Below are positions 9,695 through 18,297 of a stretch of 64,000 nucleotides of DNA, piece by piece. The position numbers and the translations under genes are program-made. The notes below the pieces were generated by a model, which was not told where the DNA came from, did no database searches, and worked only from the letters and a program-made list of their open reading frames with translations. Within the stretch, counting starts at the first letter, position 1; each line of letters begins with the position of its first letter. This stretch comes from Phreatobacter cathodiphilus (GTDB lineage: Bacteria; Pseudomonadota; Alphaproteobacteria; Rhizobiales; Phreatobacteraceae), in NCBI RefSeq assembly GCF_003008515.1, contig NZ_CP027668.1, forward strand, positions 1,914,001 to 1,978,000, in the 5' to 3' direction.

Positions 9695-10399
9695 TCAGGG
9701 GCGCGCCGGGATCTCCAGCCCCCGCTGCACGGCGGGCCGCGCCAGGCAGCGCTCCAGCCAGGCGGGAACCTCCTTCAGCTCGTGATAGCCGACGACGTCG
9801 GCGGCGCCGTAGAAGCCGACGAGGTTGCGCACCCAGCCGACGAGCGCGATGTCGGCAATCGTGTAGTCATCGCCCATGATGTAGCTCCGCCCGGCGAGCC
9901 GCGTTTCCAGCACGCGGATGAGGCGGTGGCTCTCGGCGCGGTAGCGCTCGAAGGGGCGCTTGTCCTCGTAGTCGCGCCCCGCGAACTTGAAGAAGAAGCC
10001 GAGCTGGCCGAACATCGGCCCGACCGCCGCCATCTGAAAGAACACCCACTGGATGGTCTCGATGCGGGCTGCGGGATCGGCGGGCAGGAAGCGGCCGGTC
10101 TTCTCCGCGAGATAGAGCAGGATCGCGCCGGACTCGAACAGGGCGAGCGGCTTTCCGCCGGGGCCGTCGGGATCGATGATCGCCGGGATCTTGCCGTTCG
10201 GGTTCAGCGCCAGGAATTCCGGCGTCCAGGTCTCGTTCTGGCCGATATTGATGGCGTGCGGCTCATAAGCGAGCCCCGTCTCCTCCAGCATGATCGACAC
10301 CTTCACCCCGTTCGGGGTGGGAAGCGAATAGAGCTGGATGCGGTCTGGATGGGCGGCCGGCCAGCGGCGGGTGACGGGGAAGGCGGAAAGGTCGGACAT
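9695..10399 (-). CDS. Glutathione S-transferase, YfcG/YghU-like (nu class)
   Basis: This is a 234-residue two-domain GST. The thioredoxin-like half contains PTPNGVKVSIMLEE, NPNGKIPAIIDPDGPGG and LFESGAILLYLAEKTG, the pattern of E. coli YfcG and YghU, which act as glutathione-dependent disulfide reductases. The helical half contains MGDDYTIADIALVGWVRN. The start MSDLSAFPV is chosen because GGAG lies upstream; a longer frame to 10480 lacks one. It is divergent from the acyl-CoA synthetase. Disulfide reductase activity is inferred from the class. Confidence 0.92.
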   Translation of the reverse strand: MSDLSAFPVTRRWPAAHPDRIQLYSLPTPNGVKVSIMLEETGLAYEPHAINIGQNETWTPEFLALNPNGKIPAIIDPDGPGGKPLALFESGAILLYLAEKTGRFLPADPAARIETIQWVFFQMAAVGPMFGQLGFFFKFAGRDYEDKRPFERYRAESHRLIRVLETRLAGRSYIMGDDYTIADIALVGWVRNLVGFYGAADVVGYHELKEVPAWLERCLARPAVQRGLEIPARP

Positions 10400-10605
10400 C
10401 GGGAGGCTCCTCGGCCGTCGGCCGGACGGCGGTGTGGCGAGAGATGGGCGCCGACCCTCGGCGATCAACTCCTCCCGCACAAGCGTCGCGTCATCGTGAT
10501 CGTCCGGCTCCGCCGCACGGCCCAGTTGAGCGGCGGAGCGCCCTGCCCCAGGCTCACGTCCGGAGGCGGGATCAACCCGCCCCGCACGACATCAGAGGAA
10601 GCCCC

Positions 10606-12195
10606 ATGCCGATGGTCACACCGCCCGCGGGCCATGTCGGCCCCTTCGCCGGCCTCGACGTGCCCTGGCTCCTGGCGCTCAGGGCCCGCACCGGCCGCGA
10701 CCATCCCTTCATCGTCTGGACGCCCTTCGAGCGGCCGGCCGTCACACTCACCTACGGCGCCTTCCACGCCCGCGTCGGCGCCCTCGCCGCGGGCCTGGCG
10801 AAGCGTGGCGTGAAGCCGGGCGAATTCGTCCTCATCCACCTCGACAACTGCCTCGAGGCGATCCTCGCCTGGTACGCCTGCGTCGAGCTCGGCGCCGTCG
10901 CCGTCACCACCAACACCCGCTCCGCCGGGCCCGAGATCGCCTATTTCGCCGGTCATTGCGGCGCGGTGGCCGCCATCACCCAGCCGGCCTATGCTGGCGC
11001 GGTGGCCGCCCATTGCCCGGACATCAGGTGGATCGCCGTCACCGACAACGACGGCGGCGAGCCCGCCGCGGCCGCGGCGGCTCCGGAGAAGGCGCTGCGC
11101 TTCGACGCCCTCTTCGCCGACGCCGCCGACCGGCCGGTGCGCCCGCATGACCCGCTCTGGCCCTGCAGCGTGCAATACACCTCCGGCACCACGGCACGCC
11201 CCAAGGCCGTGCTCTGGACCCACGCCAATGCGCTCTGGGGCGCGAAGGTCAACGCCGTCCACGAGGACCTCCGCCCCGAGGACGTCCACCTCGTCCACCT
11301 GCCGCTGTTCCACACCAATGCACTCGCCTATTCGGTGCTCGCGGCGCTCTGGGTCGGCGCCACCGCCGTGGTCATGCCGCGCTTCTCGGCGAGCCGCTTC
11401 TGGGCCACCGCCGCCGCGCACCGCTGCACCTGGACCTCGGTCGTGCCCTTCTGCGTGCGGGCCCTGATGGAGCGGGACATTCCCAAGGCCCACACCTTCC
11501 GGCTCTGGGGCAGCGCCGTCTGCGAACCGCCGACCGATGCGATCTTCGGGGTGAAGACCATCGGCTGGTGGGGCATGACGGAAACCATCACCCACGGCAT
11601 CGTCGGCGAGGCCAACCAGCCGAACACGCCCATGGCCATCGGCCGCGCCGCGCCCGAATACGAGATCCGCGTCGTCGACGACGACGGGCGGCCGACGCCG
11701 GTCGGCGGCACCGGCCACCTGCGCATCCGCGGCATTCCCGGTCTGTCGCTGTTCAAGGAATACCTGTTCAACGACCAGGCGATGCGCGAGAGCTTCGACG
11801 AGGACGGCTATTTCATCACCGGCGACCGCATCACCCTCCTGGCCGAGGGCTTCATGAAATTCGCCGACCGCGACAAGGACATGCTGAAGGTCGGCGGCGA
11901 GAACGTTGCGGCTTCCGAGATCGAGCAGGTCATCGCGCCGGTCCCCGGCGTCCGCGAGGTGGCGGTGGTGGCGAAGAAGCACCCCATGCTCGACGAGGTG
12001 CCGGTCGTCTTCATCATCCCGCAGGGCGGCGTCGCCGGCGCCCCGCCCGCTTTCGCCGACACGGTGCTGGCCGCCTGCCGCTCCGCCCTCGCCGACTTCA
12101 AGGTGCCGCGCGAGGTCCACCTCGTCGACGACATGCCGCGCTCGACGCTGGAGAAGATCGCCAAGGCGGAACTGAGGAAGCGCCTGGAGGCGTGA
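10606..12195 (+). CDS. AMP-forming acyl-CoA synthetase (CaiC/fatty-acyl ligase-like)
   Basis: This 529-residue enzyme activates a carboxylic acid with ATP and CoA. Core motifs are YTSGTTARPKAVLWTH (P-loop, about residue 192), WWGMTETITHG (A5), YFITGDRI (A7), and LKVGGENVAASEIE (A8) with a C-terminal lysine region STLEKIAKAELRK. The pattern is closest to CaiC-like and medium- or long-chain acyl ligases, but the substrate cannot be told. AGAGGAA precedes the ATG at 10606; upstream in-frame sequence lies in the intergenic region. It is near a thioesterase and a crotonase-like gene, so it probably works in acyl-CoA metabolism. Confidence 0.93.
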   Translation: MPMVTPPAGHVGPFAGLDVPWLLALRARTGRDHPFIVWTPFERPAVTLTYGAFHARVGALAAGLAKRGVKPGEFVLIHLDNCLEAILAWYACVELGAVAVTTNTRSAGPEIAYFAGHCGAVAAITQPAYAGAVAAHCPDIRWIAVTDNDGGEPAAAAAAPEKALRFDALFADAADRPVRPHDPLWPCSVQYTSGTTARPKAVLWTHANALWGAKVNAVHEDLRPEDVHLVHLPLFHTNALAYSVLAALWVGATAVVMPRFSASRFWATAAAHRCTWTSVVPFCVRALMERDIPKAHTFRLWGSAVCEPPTDAIFGVKTIGWWGMTETITHGIVGEANQPNTPMAIGRAAPEYEIRVVDDDGRPTPVGGTGHLRIRGIPGLSLFKEYLFNDQAMRESFDEDGYFITGDRITLLAEGFMKFADRDKDMLKVGGENVAASEIEQVIAPVPGVREVAVVAKKHPMLDEVPVVFIIPQGGVAGAPPAFADTVLAACRSALADFKVPREVHLVDDMPRSTLEKIAKAELRKRLEA

Positions 12196-12230
12196 GGGAC
12201 GGACGACTGTCACTGCGAGAGGCGGTCCTG

Positions 12231-12385
12231 CCCCTCACCCCTACCCTCTCCCCGCACGCGGGGAGAGGGGGAATTCCAACGTTCCGCTTGTTCTTGAACC
12301 GGCGAGCCTCGCCAATCGATTCCAGAAGCGCGCGACGCCGGAGCAACCCTCTCCCCGCTTGCGGGGAGAGGGTAAGGGTGAGGGG
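12231..12385. repeat. Composite palindromic intergenic element
   Basis: The outer arms at 12231-12255 and 12361-12385 are 25-base inverted repeats differing at one position. Each arm also starts a local hairpin: CCCTCTCCCCGC paired with its complement around ACGC (12244-12269) or TTGC (12347-12372). The middle holds a smaller palindrome, GGCGAGCCTCGCC (12301-12313). Elements like this, which in one frame encode PLPASGER-type peptides, are scattered between genes of many alphaproteobacteria. It separates the convergent acyl-CoA synthetase and thioesterase genes and fills most of that 211-base interval. Confidence 0.85.
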
Positions 12386-12406
12386 CCATGACTGGTCCCC
12401 GGCCCC

Positions 12407-12853
12407 TCACCTCTCCGGTGGGATCGAGTAGGTGCCCGTGGCATGGGCGACGAGTTCGTCCGGCTCGCCCTCCGACCAGATCGCCACCTCGCCGACCGCC
12501 AGTCGCTTGCCGAGCTTGATGATCCGGCACTCCGCCAGCAGGTCCTTCTGGTCGGGCTTCCGCAGGAAATTGATGGACAGGTTGGTGGTCACCGCCAGCG
12601 CCACCGGCCCGATGGAGGCGAGGATCGCCACGTAGAGCCCGGTATCGGCGAGCGTCATCATCGTGGGACCGGAAATGGTCCCGCCCGGGCGGAGCTGGCG
12701 CGGGTCGTAGCGGCAGCGCATGCGGGCGAAGCGGTGCTCCACCGCCTCGACGTGGAAGGTCTTCCCCGCCCCGAAGACCTGTGGAAACTCCTTTTCGAGG
12801 AAGGCTTCCATGGCGACAGTGTCGAGTTTCGGCGGCGGCTTCGTCTGGGTCAT
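12407..12853 (-). CDS. PaaI-family hotdog thioesterase
   Basis: This is a 148-residue single hotdog-fold protein that probably hydrolyses acyl-CoA thioesters in the cytoplasm. The catalytic region reads RPGGTISGPTMMTLADTGLYVAI, with the helix containing the usual acidic residue of PaaI-type enzymes, followed by ALAVTTNLSINFLRKP. The start MTQTKPPPKL is preferred to an upstream in-frame start at 12970 that would add a low-complexity extension. It is convergent with the acyl-CoA synthetase and divergent from the crotonase-like gene. Confidence 0.88.
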   Translation of the reverse strand: MTQTKPPPKLDTVAMEAFLEKEFPQVFGAGKTFHVEAVEHRFARMRCRYDPRQLRPGGTISGPTMMTLADTGLYVAILASIGPVALAVTTNLSINFLRKPDQKDLLAECRIIKLGKRLAVGEVAIWSEGEPDELVAHATGTYSIPPER

Positions 12854-12948
12854 GGCATCCGTCAGGCTCGCGGTCGTTCGGCCGCCTTGCGATGGCGACG
12901 ATAGCGGGCGACAGTCGCGCCCGCTCCTCTTGCGAAAGGCGGATGGCG

Positions 12949-13761
12949 ATGAACGCGCTTGCCCTGGCACCCGGCCCCATCCTCCGTCGCGACGACCGCG
13001 ACGGCGTGACGACGCTGACCCTCGACGATCCCGCGAGCCGCAACGCGCTGTCGGAGGCGATGCTCGCCGCCCTTTCCGCCACCTTCGCCGCCCTTGCCGC
13101 GGACCGCTCCGTGCGCGCCGTGGTGCTCACCGCCGTCGGCCCCTGTTTTTCCTCCGGCCACAACCTCAAGGAAATGACCGCCCGCCGCGTCGATCCGGAC
13201 CGCGGCCGTGCCTATTTCACCGACATCCTCGGCCGTTGCTCGGCCATGATGCAGCAGATCGTCGCCCTGCCCCAGCCGGTGATCGCCGCCGTGCAGGGCC
13301 TCGCCACCGCCGCCGGCTGCCAGCTCGTCGCCACCTGCGACCTCGCCGTCGCCTCAACCGCGGCGCGGTTCTGCACGCCGGGCGTCAATATCGGCCTGTT
13401 CTGTTCGACACCCATGGTGGCGCTCTCCCGCAACGTCGCGCCCAAGCACGCCATGGAAATGCTGCTGCTCGGCGACATGATCCCGGCCGAGGAGGCCCTG
13501 CGCATGGGCCTGGTCAACCGCGTGGTTCCCGCTGGCGAGGAACTGGAAGCCGCGCAGGCGCTGGCGGCCCGCATCGCCGCCAAGTCGACGCTGACGGTGA
13601 AGATCGGCAAGCGGGCCTTCTACGACCAGATGGGCCTGCGCCTCTCCGACGCCTATGACCATGCGAGCGCCGTGATGGTGGAGAACATGCTCGCCCGCGA
13701 CGCCGAGGAGGGCATCGGCGCCACCCTCGCCAAGCGCCAGCCGCGATGGGAAGACCGGTGA
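12949..13761 (+). CDS. Enoyl-CoA hydratase-like protein, ECHDC3 type
   Basis: This is a 270-residue crotonase-fold protein. It has the CoA-site block SSGHNLKEM and the oxyanion-hole region GLATAAGCQLVATCDLAVAS, followed by TPGVNIGLFCSTPMVALSR. That last block is the signature of ECHDC3-like proteins. In true hydratases two glutamates occupy the catalytic sites in these segments; here neither is present (A/G replace them), so ordinary hydratase activity is doubtful. The start is one of two in-frame ATGs (12943 and 12949), both close to AAAGG. Its stop overlaps the GTG start of the CoA-binding protein gene, so the two are likely translationally coupled. Confidence 0.88.
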   Translation: MNALALAPGPILRRDDRDGVTTLTLDDPASRNALSEAMLAALSATFAALAADRSVRAVVLTAVGPCFSSGHNLKEMTARRVDPDRGRAYFTDILGRCSAMMQQIVALPQPVIAAVQGLATAAGCQLVATCDLAVASTAARFCTPGVNIGLFCSTPMVALSRNVAPKHAMEMLLLGDMIPAEEALRMGLVNRVVPAGEELEAAQALAARIAAKSTLTVKIGKRAFYDQMGLRLSDAYDHASAVMVENMLARDAEEGIGATLAKRQPRWEDR

Positions 13762-14300
13762 ACCACGACAGCTATCCCGACGCCCATATCCGGGCGATCC
13801 TCGGCGAGGTGAAGGTCGTCGCCATGGTCGGCGCCTCGGCCAATGCCGTGCGCCCGAGCTATTTCGTGCTCAAATATCTCCTCGACCGCGGGTACCGCGT
13901 CCACCCGGTCAATCCGGGCCTGGCGGGACAGGAGATCCTCGGCTGCCGGGTCTACGGCCGTCTCGCCGACATTCCCGAACCCGTCGACATGGTCGACATC
14001 TTCCGCAATTCCGAAGCGGCCGGCGCCATCGTCGACGAGGCCCTCGCCCTGCCCGTTCGCCCGAAGGTCGTCTGGATGCAGCTCTCCGTCCGCAACGACG
14101 AGGCCGCAGCGAAGGCCGAGGCGGCGGGCCTGAAAGTGGTGATGGATCGCTGCCCGAAGATCGAACTCGGCCGGCTCTCCTCCGAAATCTCCTGGATGGG
14201 CGTCAATTCCCGCACGATTTCCTCCAAGCGCGCGCCCCAGCTCAAGTCCGGCAAGTTCCAGAAGCTCGGCCTGAGGCAGACCTTTCAGGGTGGCGATTGA
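13758..14300 (+). CDS. CoA-binding domain protein (YccU-like)
   Basis: This 180-residue protein has a Rossmann-type CoA-binding domain like that of succinyl-CoA synthetase alpha: VVAMVGASANAVRPSYFV, GYRVHPVNPG, and PEPVDMVDIFRNSEAAG. The catalytic activity of stand-alone members is unknown. The GTG at 13758 overlaps the preceding stop as GTGA and has GGAAG five bases upstream; an ATG at 13746 is the alternative. Coupling to an ECHDC3-like protein suggests a shared role in acyl-CoA handling, which is inference. Confidence 0.85.
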   Translation: MNHDSYPDAHIRAILGEVKVVAMVGASANAVRPSYFVLKYLLDRGYRVHPVNPGLAGQEILGCRVYGRLADIPEPVDMVDIFRNSEAAGAIVDEALALPVRPKVVWMQLSVRNDEAAAKAEAAGLKVVMDRCPKIELGRLSSEISWMGVNSRTISSKRAPQLKSGKFQKLGLRQTFQGGD

Positions 14301-14367
14301 CCGCGGTGAGGCGTCACGCGGAAAACCGCTCGTCTCCCTGAGCCGCGGAAAAGAAAATTCTCTTTCC

Positions 14368-14412
14368 TTGACCCTGTCCTCCGGCGTTCGGTAAAACGAA
14401 CATCTCGTTCGT
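14368..14412 (+). promoter_or_regulatory. metY promoter with overlapping GTTCG/CGAAC repeats
   Basis: TTGACC (14368-14373) and TAAAAC (14392-14397, 18-base spacing) form a plausible -35/-10 pair. Across and after the -10 lie three copies of one half-site: GTTCG (14386-14390), CGAAC (14397-14401) and GTTCG (14407-14411). The outer pair can each pair with the middle one (loops of 6 and 5 bases). This is either a repressor site overlapping the promoter or a small RNA switch at the transcript start. I see no SAM-II or other known methionine riboswitch consensus. Confidence 0.5.
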
Positions 14413-14454
14413 CAATCAAGCCAGCCGCAGGGCGGCACCCCAAGGAGGACACCC

Positions 14455-15738
14455 ATGGCCGATCGCGCCCCCGGTTTCGCGACCCTCGCCGTTCATGCCG
14501 GCGCCCAGCCCGACCCGACCACGGGTGCCCGCGCCACGCCGATCTACCAGACGACCTCCTTCGTCTTCGACGACGTCGACCACGCCGCCTCGCTGTTCGG
14601 GCTCCAGGCCTTCGGCAACATCTACACGCGCATCGGCAACCCCACGAACGCGGTGCTTGAGGAGCGCGTGGCGGCCCTCGAAGGCGGCACGGCGGCCCTC
14701 GCGGTCGCCTCCGGCCACGCGGCGGAATTCCTCGTCTTCCACGCCCTGCTGCAGCCGGGTGACGAGTTCGTCGCCTCGAAGAAGCTCTATGGCGGCTCGA
14801 TCAACCAGTTCAACCACTCCTACAAGAGCTTCAACTGGAACGTTGTCTGGGCCGACCAGGACGATGTGTCCTCCTTCGAGCGCGCCATCACGCCGAAGAC
14901 CAAGGCGATCTTCATCGAGAGCATCGCCAATCCGGCCGGCGAGATCACCGACATCGCCGCCATCTCGGCGATCGCGAAGAAGCACGGCCTGCCGCTCATC
15001 GTCGACAATACGCTGGCGACCCCCTACCTCATCCGCCCCTTCGAGCACGGCGCCGACATCATCGTCCATTCCGCCACCAAGTTCCTCGGCGGCCACGGCA
15101 ATTCCATCGGCGGCGTGATCGTCGACGGTGGCTCCTTCGACTGGATCAAGTCGGGCCGTTACCCCTTCCTGACCTCGCCGCGCCCGGAATATGGCGGCAT
15201 CGTCCTCGCCGAGACCTTCGGCAATTTCGCCTTCGCCATCGCCACCCGCGTGCTCGGCCTGCGCGACCTCGGCCCGGCGCTCTCGCCCTTCAACGCCTTC
15301 CAGATCCTCACCGGCATCGAGACGCTGCCGCTGCGCATGGAGCGCCACTGCGCCAATGCCCAGAAGGTGGCCGAATTCCTCTCGACCCATGCGAAGGTCG
15401 CCTGGGTGTCCTATCCCGGCCTTCCCGGCGACAAGGGCCATGCCCTGGCGAAGAGATACTCACCGAAGGGCGCCGGCGCGGTCTTCACCTTCGGCCTCAA
15501 GGGCGGCTTCGACGCCGGCGTGAAACTGGTGTCGGAGGTGCAGCTCTTCTCGCACCTCGCCAATGTCGGCGACACCCGCTCGCTGATCATCCACCCGGCT
15601 TCGACGACGCATCGCCAGCTGTCGGACGAGCAGAAGACGGTGGCCGGTGCCGGGCCCGAGGTGGTGCGCCTCTCCATCGGCATCGAGGACCCGGCCGACA
15701 TCATCGCCGACTTGGAAAAGGCGCTGGGAGCGGTGTGA
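14455..15738 (+). CDS. metY: O-acetylhomoserine sulfhydrylase (aminocarboxypropyltransferase)
   Basis: This is a 427-residue PLP enzyme of the Cys/Met metabolism family, which makes homocysteine from O-acetylhomoserine and sulfide in methionine synthesis. The PLP lysine is in [14 protein letters not shown], the phosphate-binding segment is ASGHAAEF, and the cofactor aspartate is in [14 protein letters not shown]. The long insertion between the lysine and the C-terminal domain and the overall length fit MetY rather than MetB, MetC or MetZ. The ribosome site is AAGGAGG. It is transcribed alone from a promoter with candidate operator repeats. Confidence 0.93.
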   Translation: MADRAPGFATLAVHAGAQPDPTTGARATPIYQTTSFVFDDVDHAASLFGLQAFGNIYTRIGNPTNAVLEERVAALEGGTAALAVASGHAAEFLVFHALLQPGDEFVASKKLYGGSINQFNHSYKSFNWNVVWADQDDVSSFERAITPKTKAIFIESIANPAGEITDIAAISAIAKKHGLPLIVDNTLATPYLIRPFEHGADIIVHSATKFLGGHGNSIGGVIVDGGSFDWIKSGRYPFLTSPRPEYGGIVLAETFGNFAFAIATRVLGLRDLGPALSPFNAFQILTGIETLPLRMERHCANAQKVAEFLSTHAKVAWVSYPGLPGDKGHALAKRYSPKGAGAVFTFGLKGGFDAGVKLVSEVQLFSHLANVGDTRSLIIHPASTTHRQLSDEQKTVAGAGPEVVRLSIGIEDPADIIADLEKALGAV

Positions 15739-15756
15739 AGCCAGAGCTTCAACATC

Positions 15757-15787
15757 CATCATGCCCGGCCTCGTGCCGGGCATGATG
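15757..15787. terminator. Perfect 13-bp hairpin downstream of metY
   Basis: CATCATGCCCGGC (15757-15769) and its exact complement (15775-15787) flank a 5-base loop. There is no T-run, so it is better seen as a REP-type hairpin that may stabilise the 3' end of the metY transcript than as a classical intrinsic terminator. Confidence 0.6.
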
Positions 15788-15816
15788 ACCGAGTGGTTTG
15801 CCCACTCGAACGATTG

Positions 15817-16015
15817 CTGCACGTCGCCAGTGCGTCCTTCGAGGCTCGCCTTTCAGGCTCGCACCTCAGGATGAGGATGTGGAGACCTGCAGCACGGCTG
15901 TCGCAGCGAAACGGTTCTGCCAGACGCCCAACCCCCTCATCCTAAGGTGCGAGCCCCGGCGATGCGTCAGCATCGTCCGGCGGCGAGCCTCGAAGGACGC
16001 ACTCGCTCACTGCAA
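15817..16015. repeat. REP-like inverted pair, locus A
   Basis: Two copies of one palindromic element face each other: 15817-15876 (starting CTGCA, containing TGCGTCCTTCGAGGCTCGCC and ending GGATGAGG) and 15934-16015 (the reverse orientation, with an internal CGATGC/GCATCG stem). About 57 bases separate them. The pair lies between the convergent metY and ctaA genes. The left copy has lost most of the inner stem. It belongs with the pairs at 19136-19391 and 24776-25018. Confidence 0.85.
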
Positions 16016-16027
16016 GACGCCGTCCCC

Positions 16028-17113
16028 CTACTCCGCCGGAACCGCGCGCCCCGCCGGCAGCCCCGCGATCCGCGGCGCGCGGGTCAGCGCGAAGACGTGC
16101 GACAGCGCATGGCCCAGCACCAGCACGGCGAAGCCCTGGTGCAGCAGCCCCGCCCAGAGCGGCACCACCAGCATCAGCGTGACGATGCCGATCACTGCCT
16201 GGGCCGCGATCAGCCCGAACAGCACCGTGGCGCCCTTGCCATAGGCCGTGCCGCGCGCCGCCAGCAAGTGCCAGAGCGCCAGCCCCAACAGCCCATAAGC
16301 GACGAGGCGGTGGTTGAACTGCACGAGCGCCAGGGAATCGATGAAGGCCTCGAAGACGCTCGGCTTGTCGAAGAGCACGGCCATGGGCGGCACCAACGCG
16401 CCGTCCATCAGCGGCCAGTCGTTGAACCGCATCCCCGCCTTGTTGCCGGCGACCAGCGCGCCGAGGGCGATCTGCAGCGCCAGCACCGCCAGCACGGCGA
16501 TGCCGCCGCGGCGCACCGCGTCCGACACCGGCTCGCGACGCCGCTCCGGCATCAGCCTCAGCGCCGTCCAGACCAGCAGCGCAAAGATGAGGCAGGCGAG
16601 CGACAGGTGGAACATCAGCTTCAGCGGCGCCACATAGACCATGCCGGGCCGGAGGCCCGAGGCCACCATCAGCCAGCCGACGAAACCCTGCAGGCCCATG
16701 AGCAGGCCGATGGCGAAGGTGCCGGCGGCGAGCCGCGCCGACATGCGTCCGCGCGCCACAAAGTAGAGCCAGGGCAGCAGCATGGCCGCGCCCACCAGCC
16801 GGCCGAGGAAGCGGTGGCCCCATTCCCACCAGTAGATGAACTGGAAGTCGCCGAGGCTCATGCCCTGGTTGATGGCCTGGTACTGCGGGCTTGCCCGGTA
16901 CTTGGCGAACTCCTCCGCCCATTGCGCCGCCGTCAGCGGCGGCAGGGCGCCGGTCACCGGCTTCCATTCGGTGATCGAAAGGCCGGAATCGGTGAGCCGC
17001 GTCGCCCCGCCCACCACCACCATGGCGAAGACGAGAGCGGCCACGGCGAGCAGCCAGAGGCGGATGGCGCGGTCGGTGTCGGGGCGGGACGAAAGGTCCG
17101 CTGGCGCCGTCAT
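16028..17113 (-). CDS. ctaA: Heme A synthase
   Basis: This 361-residue COX15/CtaA-type membrane protein oxidises heme O to heme A for aa3-type cytochrome oxidase. About eight hydrophobic segments are visible. Conserved blocks include VVVGGATRLTDSGLSITEWKP, WWEWGHRFLGRLVG (heme-ligand histidine), MFHLSLA, and FNHRLVAYGL with LHQGFAVLVLGHALSH. The start MTAPADLSS has GGAGG eight bases upstream. The proline-rich Rhizobiales-type C-terminus is short. It is divergent from DUF2842, its usual neighbour. Confidence 0.95.
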   Translation of the reverse strand: MTAPADLSSRPDTDRAIRLWLLAVAALVFAMVVVGGATRLTDSGLSITEWKPVTGALPPLTAAQWAEEFAKYRASPQYQAINQGMSLGDFQFIYWWEWGHRFLGRLVGAAMLLPWLYFVARGRMSARLAAGTFAIGLLMGLQGFVGWLMVASGLRPGMVYVAPLKLMFHLSLACLIFALLVWTALRLMPERRREPVSDAVRRGGIAVLAVLALQIALGALVAGNKAGMRFNDWPLMDGALVPPMAVLFDKPSVFEAFIDSLALVQFNHRLVAYGLLGLALWHLLAARGTAYGKGATVLFGLIAAQAVIGIVTLMLVVPLWAGLLHQGFAVLVLGHALSHVFALTRAPRIAGLPAGRAVPAE

Positions 17114-17206
17114 GCGGCGATCCTCCAGCTTGTGATGAGCGTACCGGCCGAGATATAGCCCTCCCCTCCCGCCCGGCAAGGCGGCAACCCCGCCCGGTGG
17201 TCACGC

Positions 17207-17428
17207 ATGCGTCAACGCACCCGCAAACTCGTCGGCACGGTCCTGCTCCTCATCTGGGTGGTGTTCTACGCCCTGGTGGTGATGGCGATCATGCACAACG
17301 CCGTCCGTCGCTTCGGACCCGTGGGCGAGCCGGTCTTCTACGCCCTGGCCGGCATCGCCTGGATTCCCGTCGCCATGTTGGTGATCTGGTGGATGACGCG
17401 GCCCGACCCCGACGACGACGAGGCCTGA
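17207..17428 (+). CDS. DUF2842 small membrane protein
   Basis: This 73-residue protein has two membrane segments (about residues 8-29 and 41-63), a basic N-terminus MRQRTRKLVGT and an acidic DPDDDEA tail. It matches the DUF2842 pattern found next to ctaA in many alphaproteobacteria. Function is unknown; its position suggests a link to respiration. It is 17 bases upstream of panC and probably co-transcribed with it. Confidence 0.85.
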   Translation: MRQRTRKLVGTVLLLIWVVFYALVVMAIMHNAVRRFGPVGEPVFYALAGIAWIPVAMLVIWWMTRPDPDDDEA

Positions 17429-17445
17429 CCTCTTTGGAGACGTGC

Positions 17446-18288
17446 ATGAGCGATGAGACCCCCGCCGTCGCAAGGACCATCGACGAGATCCGCGCCCGCG
17501 TCGCCGGCTGGCGCGCCGAGGGCCTGAAGGTCGCGCTGGTGCCCACCATGGGCGCCCTCCATGCCGGCCACGTCTTGCTGGTGGAGACCGCGCGGCGCCA
17601 CGCCGACCGGGTGGTGGTGTCGATCTTCGTGAACCCCACCCAGTTCGCGCCTACGGAGGATTTTACGGCCTATCCCAGGACCTTCGAGGCGGATCTTCGC
17701 ACGCTCGCGGCGGTCGCCGCCGAGGCTGTCTATGCGCCCGCCGTCGCGACCATGTACCCGCCCGGCGCCGCCACCACCGTGAAGGTCGAGGGCCCCGCGG
17801 CCGTGGGTCTGGAGGACGCCTCCCGCCCCTTCCATTTCGCCGGCGTCGCCACCATCGTCGCCAAGCTGTTCACGCAGGTCGCCCCCGACGTCGCCGTCTT
17901 CGGCGAAAAGGATTTCCAGCAGCTCGCCGTCATCCGCCGCATGACGGCCGACCTCGACCTGGCCGTCGAGGTGATCGGCTCCCCGACACTGCGCGAGGCG
18001 GACGGCCTCGCCATGTCCTCGCGCAACGTCTACCTCTCCCCCGACGAGCGGGCGAAGGCCCCCGCCCTCCACCGCATTCTCCAGGAGGTTGCGGCAGCGC
18101 TCGGCGGAGATCCCGCCGCGGCCGTGGCGAAGGGCCGCGCAGCCATCGCCGCCGCCGGTTTCGACCTCGACTATCTGGAACTGCGCGCCGCCGACGATCT
18201 GGGAGAGCCGCGCCCCGGCGTGCCCTGGCGCCTGCTGGTGGCCGCAAGGCTGGGCCAGACGCGGCTCATCGACAATATCGCGGTGTGA
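17446..18288 (+). CDS. panC: Pantothenate synthetase
   Basis: This 280-residue enzyme condenses pantoate and beta-alanine with ATP to make pantothenate for CoA. Motifs are PTMGALHAGHVLLV (HxGH nucleotide site), VVSIFVNPTQFAPTEDF, FGEKDFQQLAVIRRM and SSRNVYLSPDER. The start MSDETPAVART has GGAGA upstream; the reading frame is open further 5' but overlaps DUF2842. panB is not in the window. Confidence 0.96.
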   Translation: MSDETPAVARTIDEIRARVAGWRAEGLKVALVPTMGALHAGHVLLVETARRHADRVVVSIFVNPTQFAPTEDFTAYPRTFEADLRTLAAVAAEAVYAPAVATMYPPGAATTVKVEGPAAVGLEDASRPFHFAGVATIVAKLFTQVAPDVAVFGEKDFQQLAVIRRMTADLDLAVEVIGSPTLREADGLAMSSRNVYLSPDERAKAPALHRILQEVAAALGGDPAAAVAKGRAAIAAAGFDLDYLELRAADDLGEPRPGVPWRLLVAARLGQTRLIDNIAV

Positions 18289-18297
18289 CGCTGCCGG

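Noticed and set aside
12231-12385. Apparent coding of a PLPASGER-type peptide in the intergenic repeat
   Set aside because: Known artefact of this class of palindromic repeat. No start context and both strands read similarly.
14300-14454. SAM riboswitch before metY
   Set aside because: The SAM-II conserved core (GCTAAA and TTAAACA-type blocks) is not present; only short GTTCG repeats are seen.
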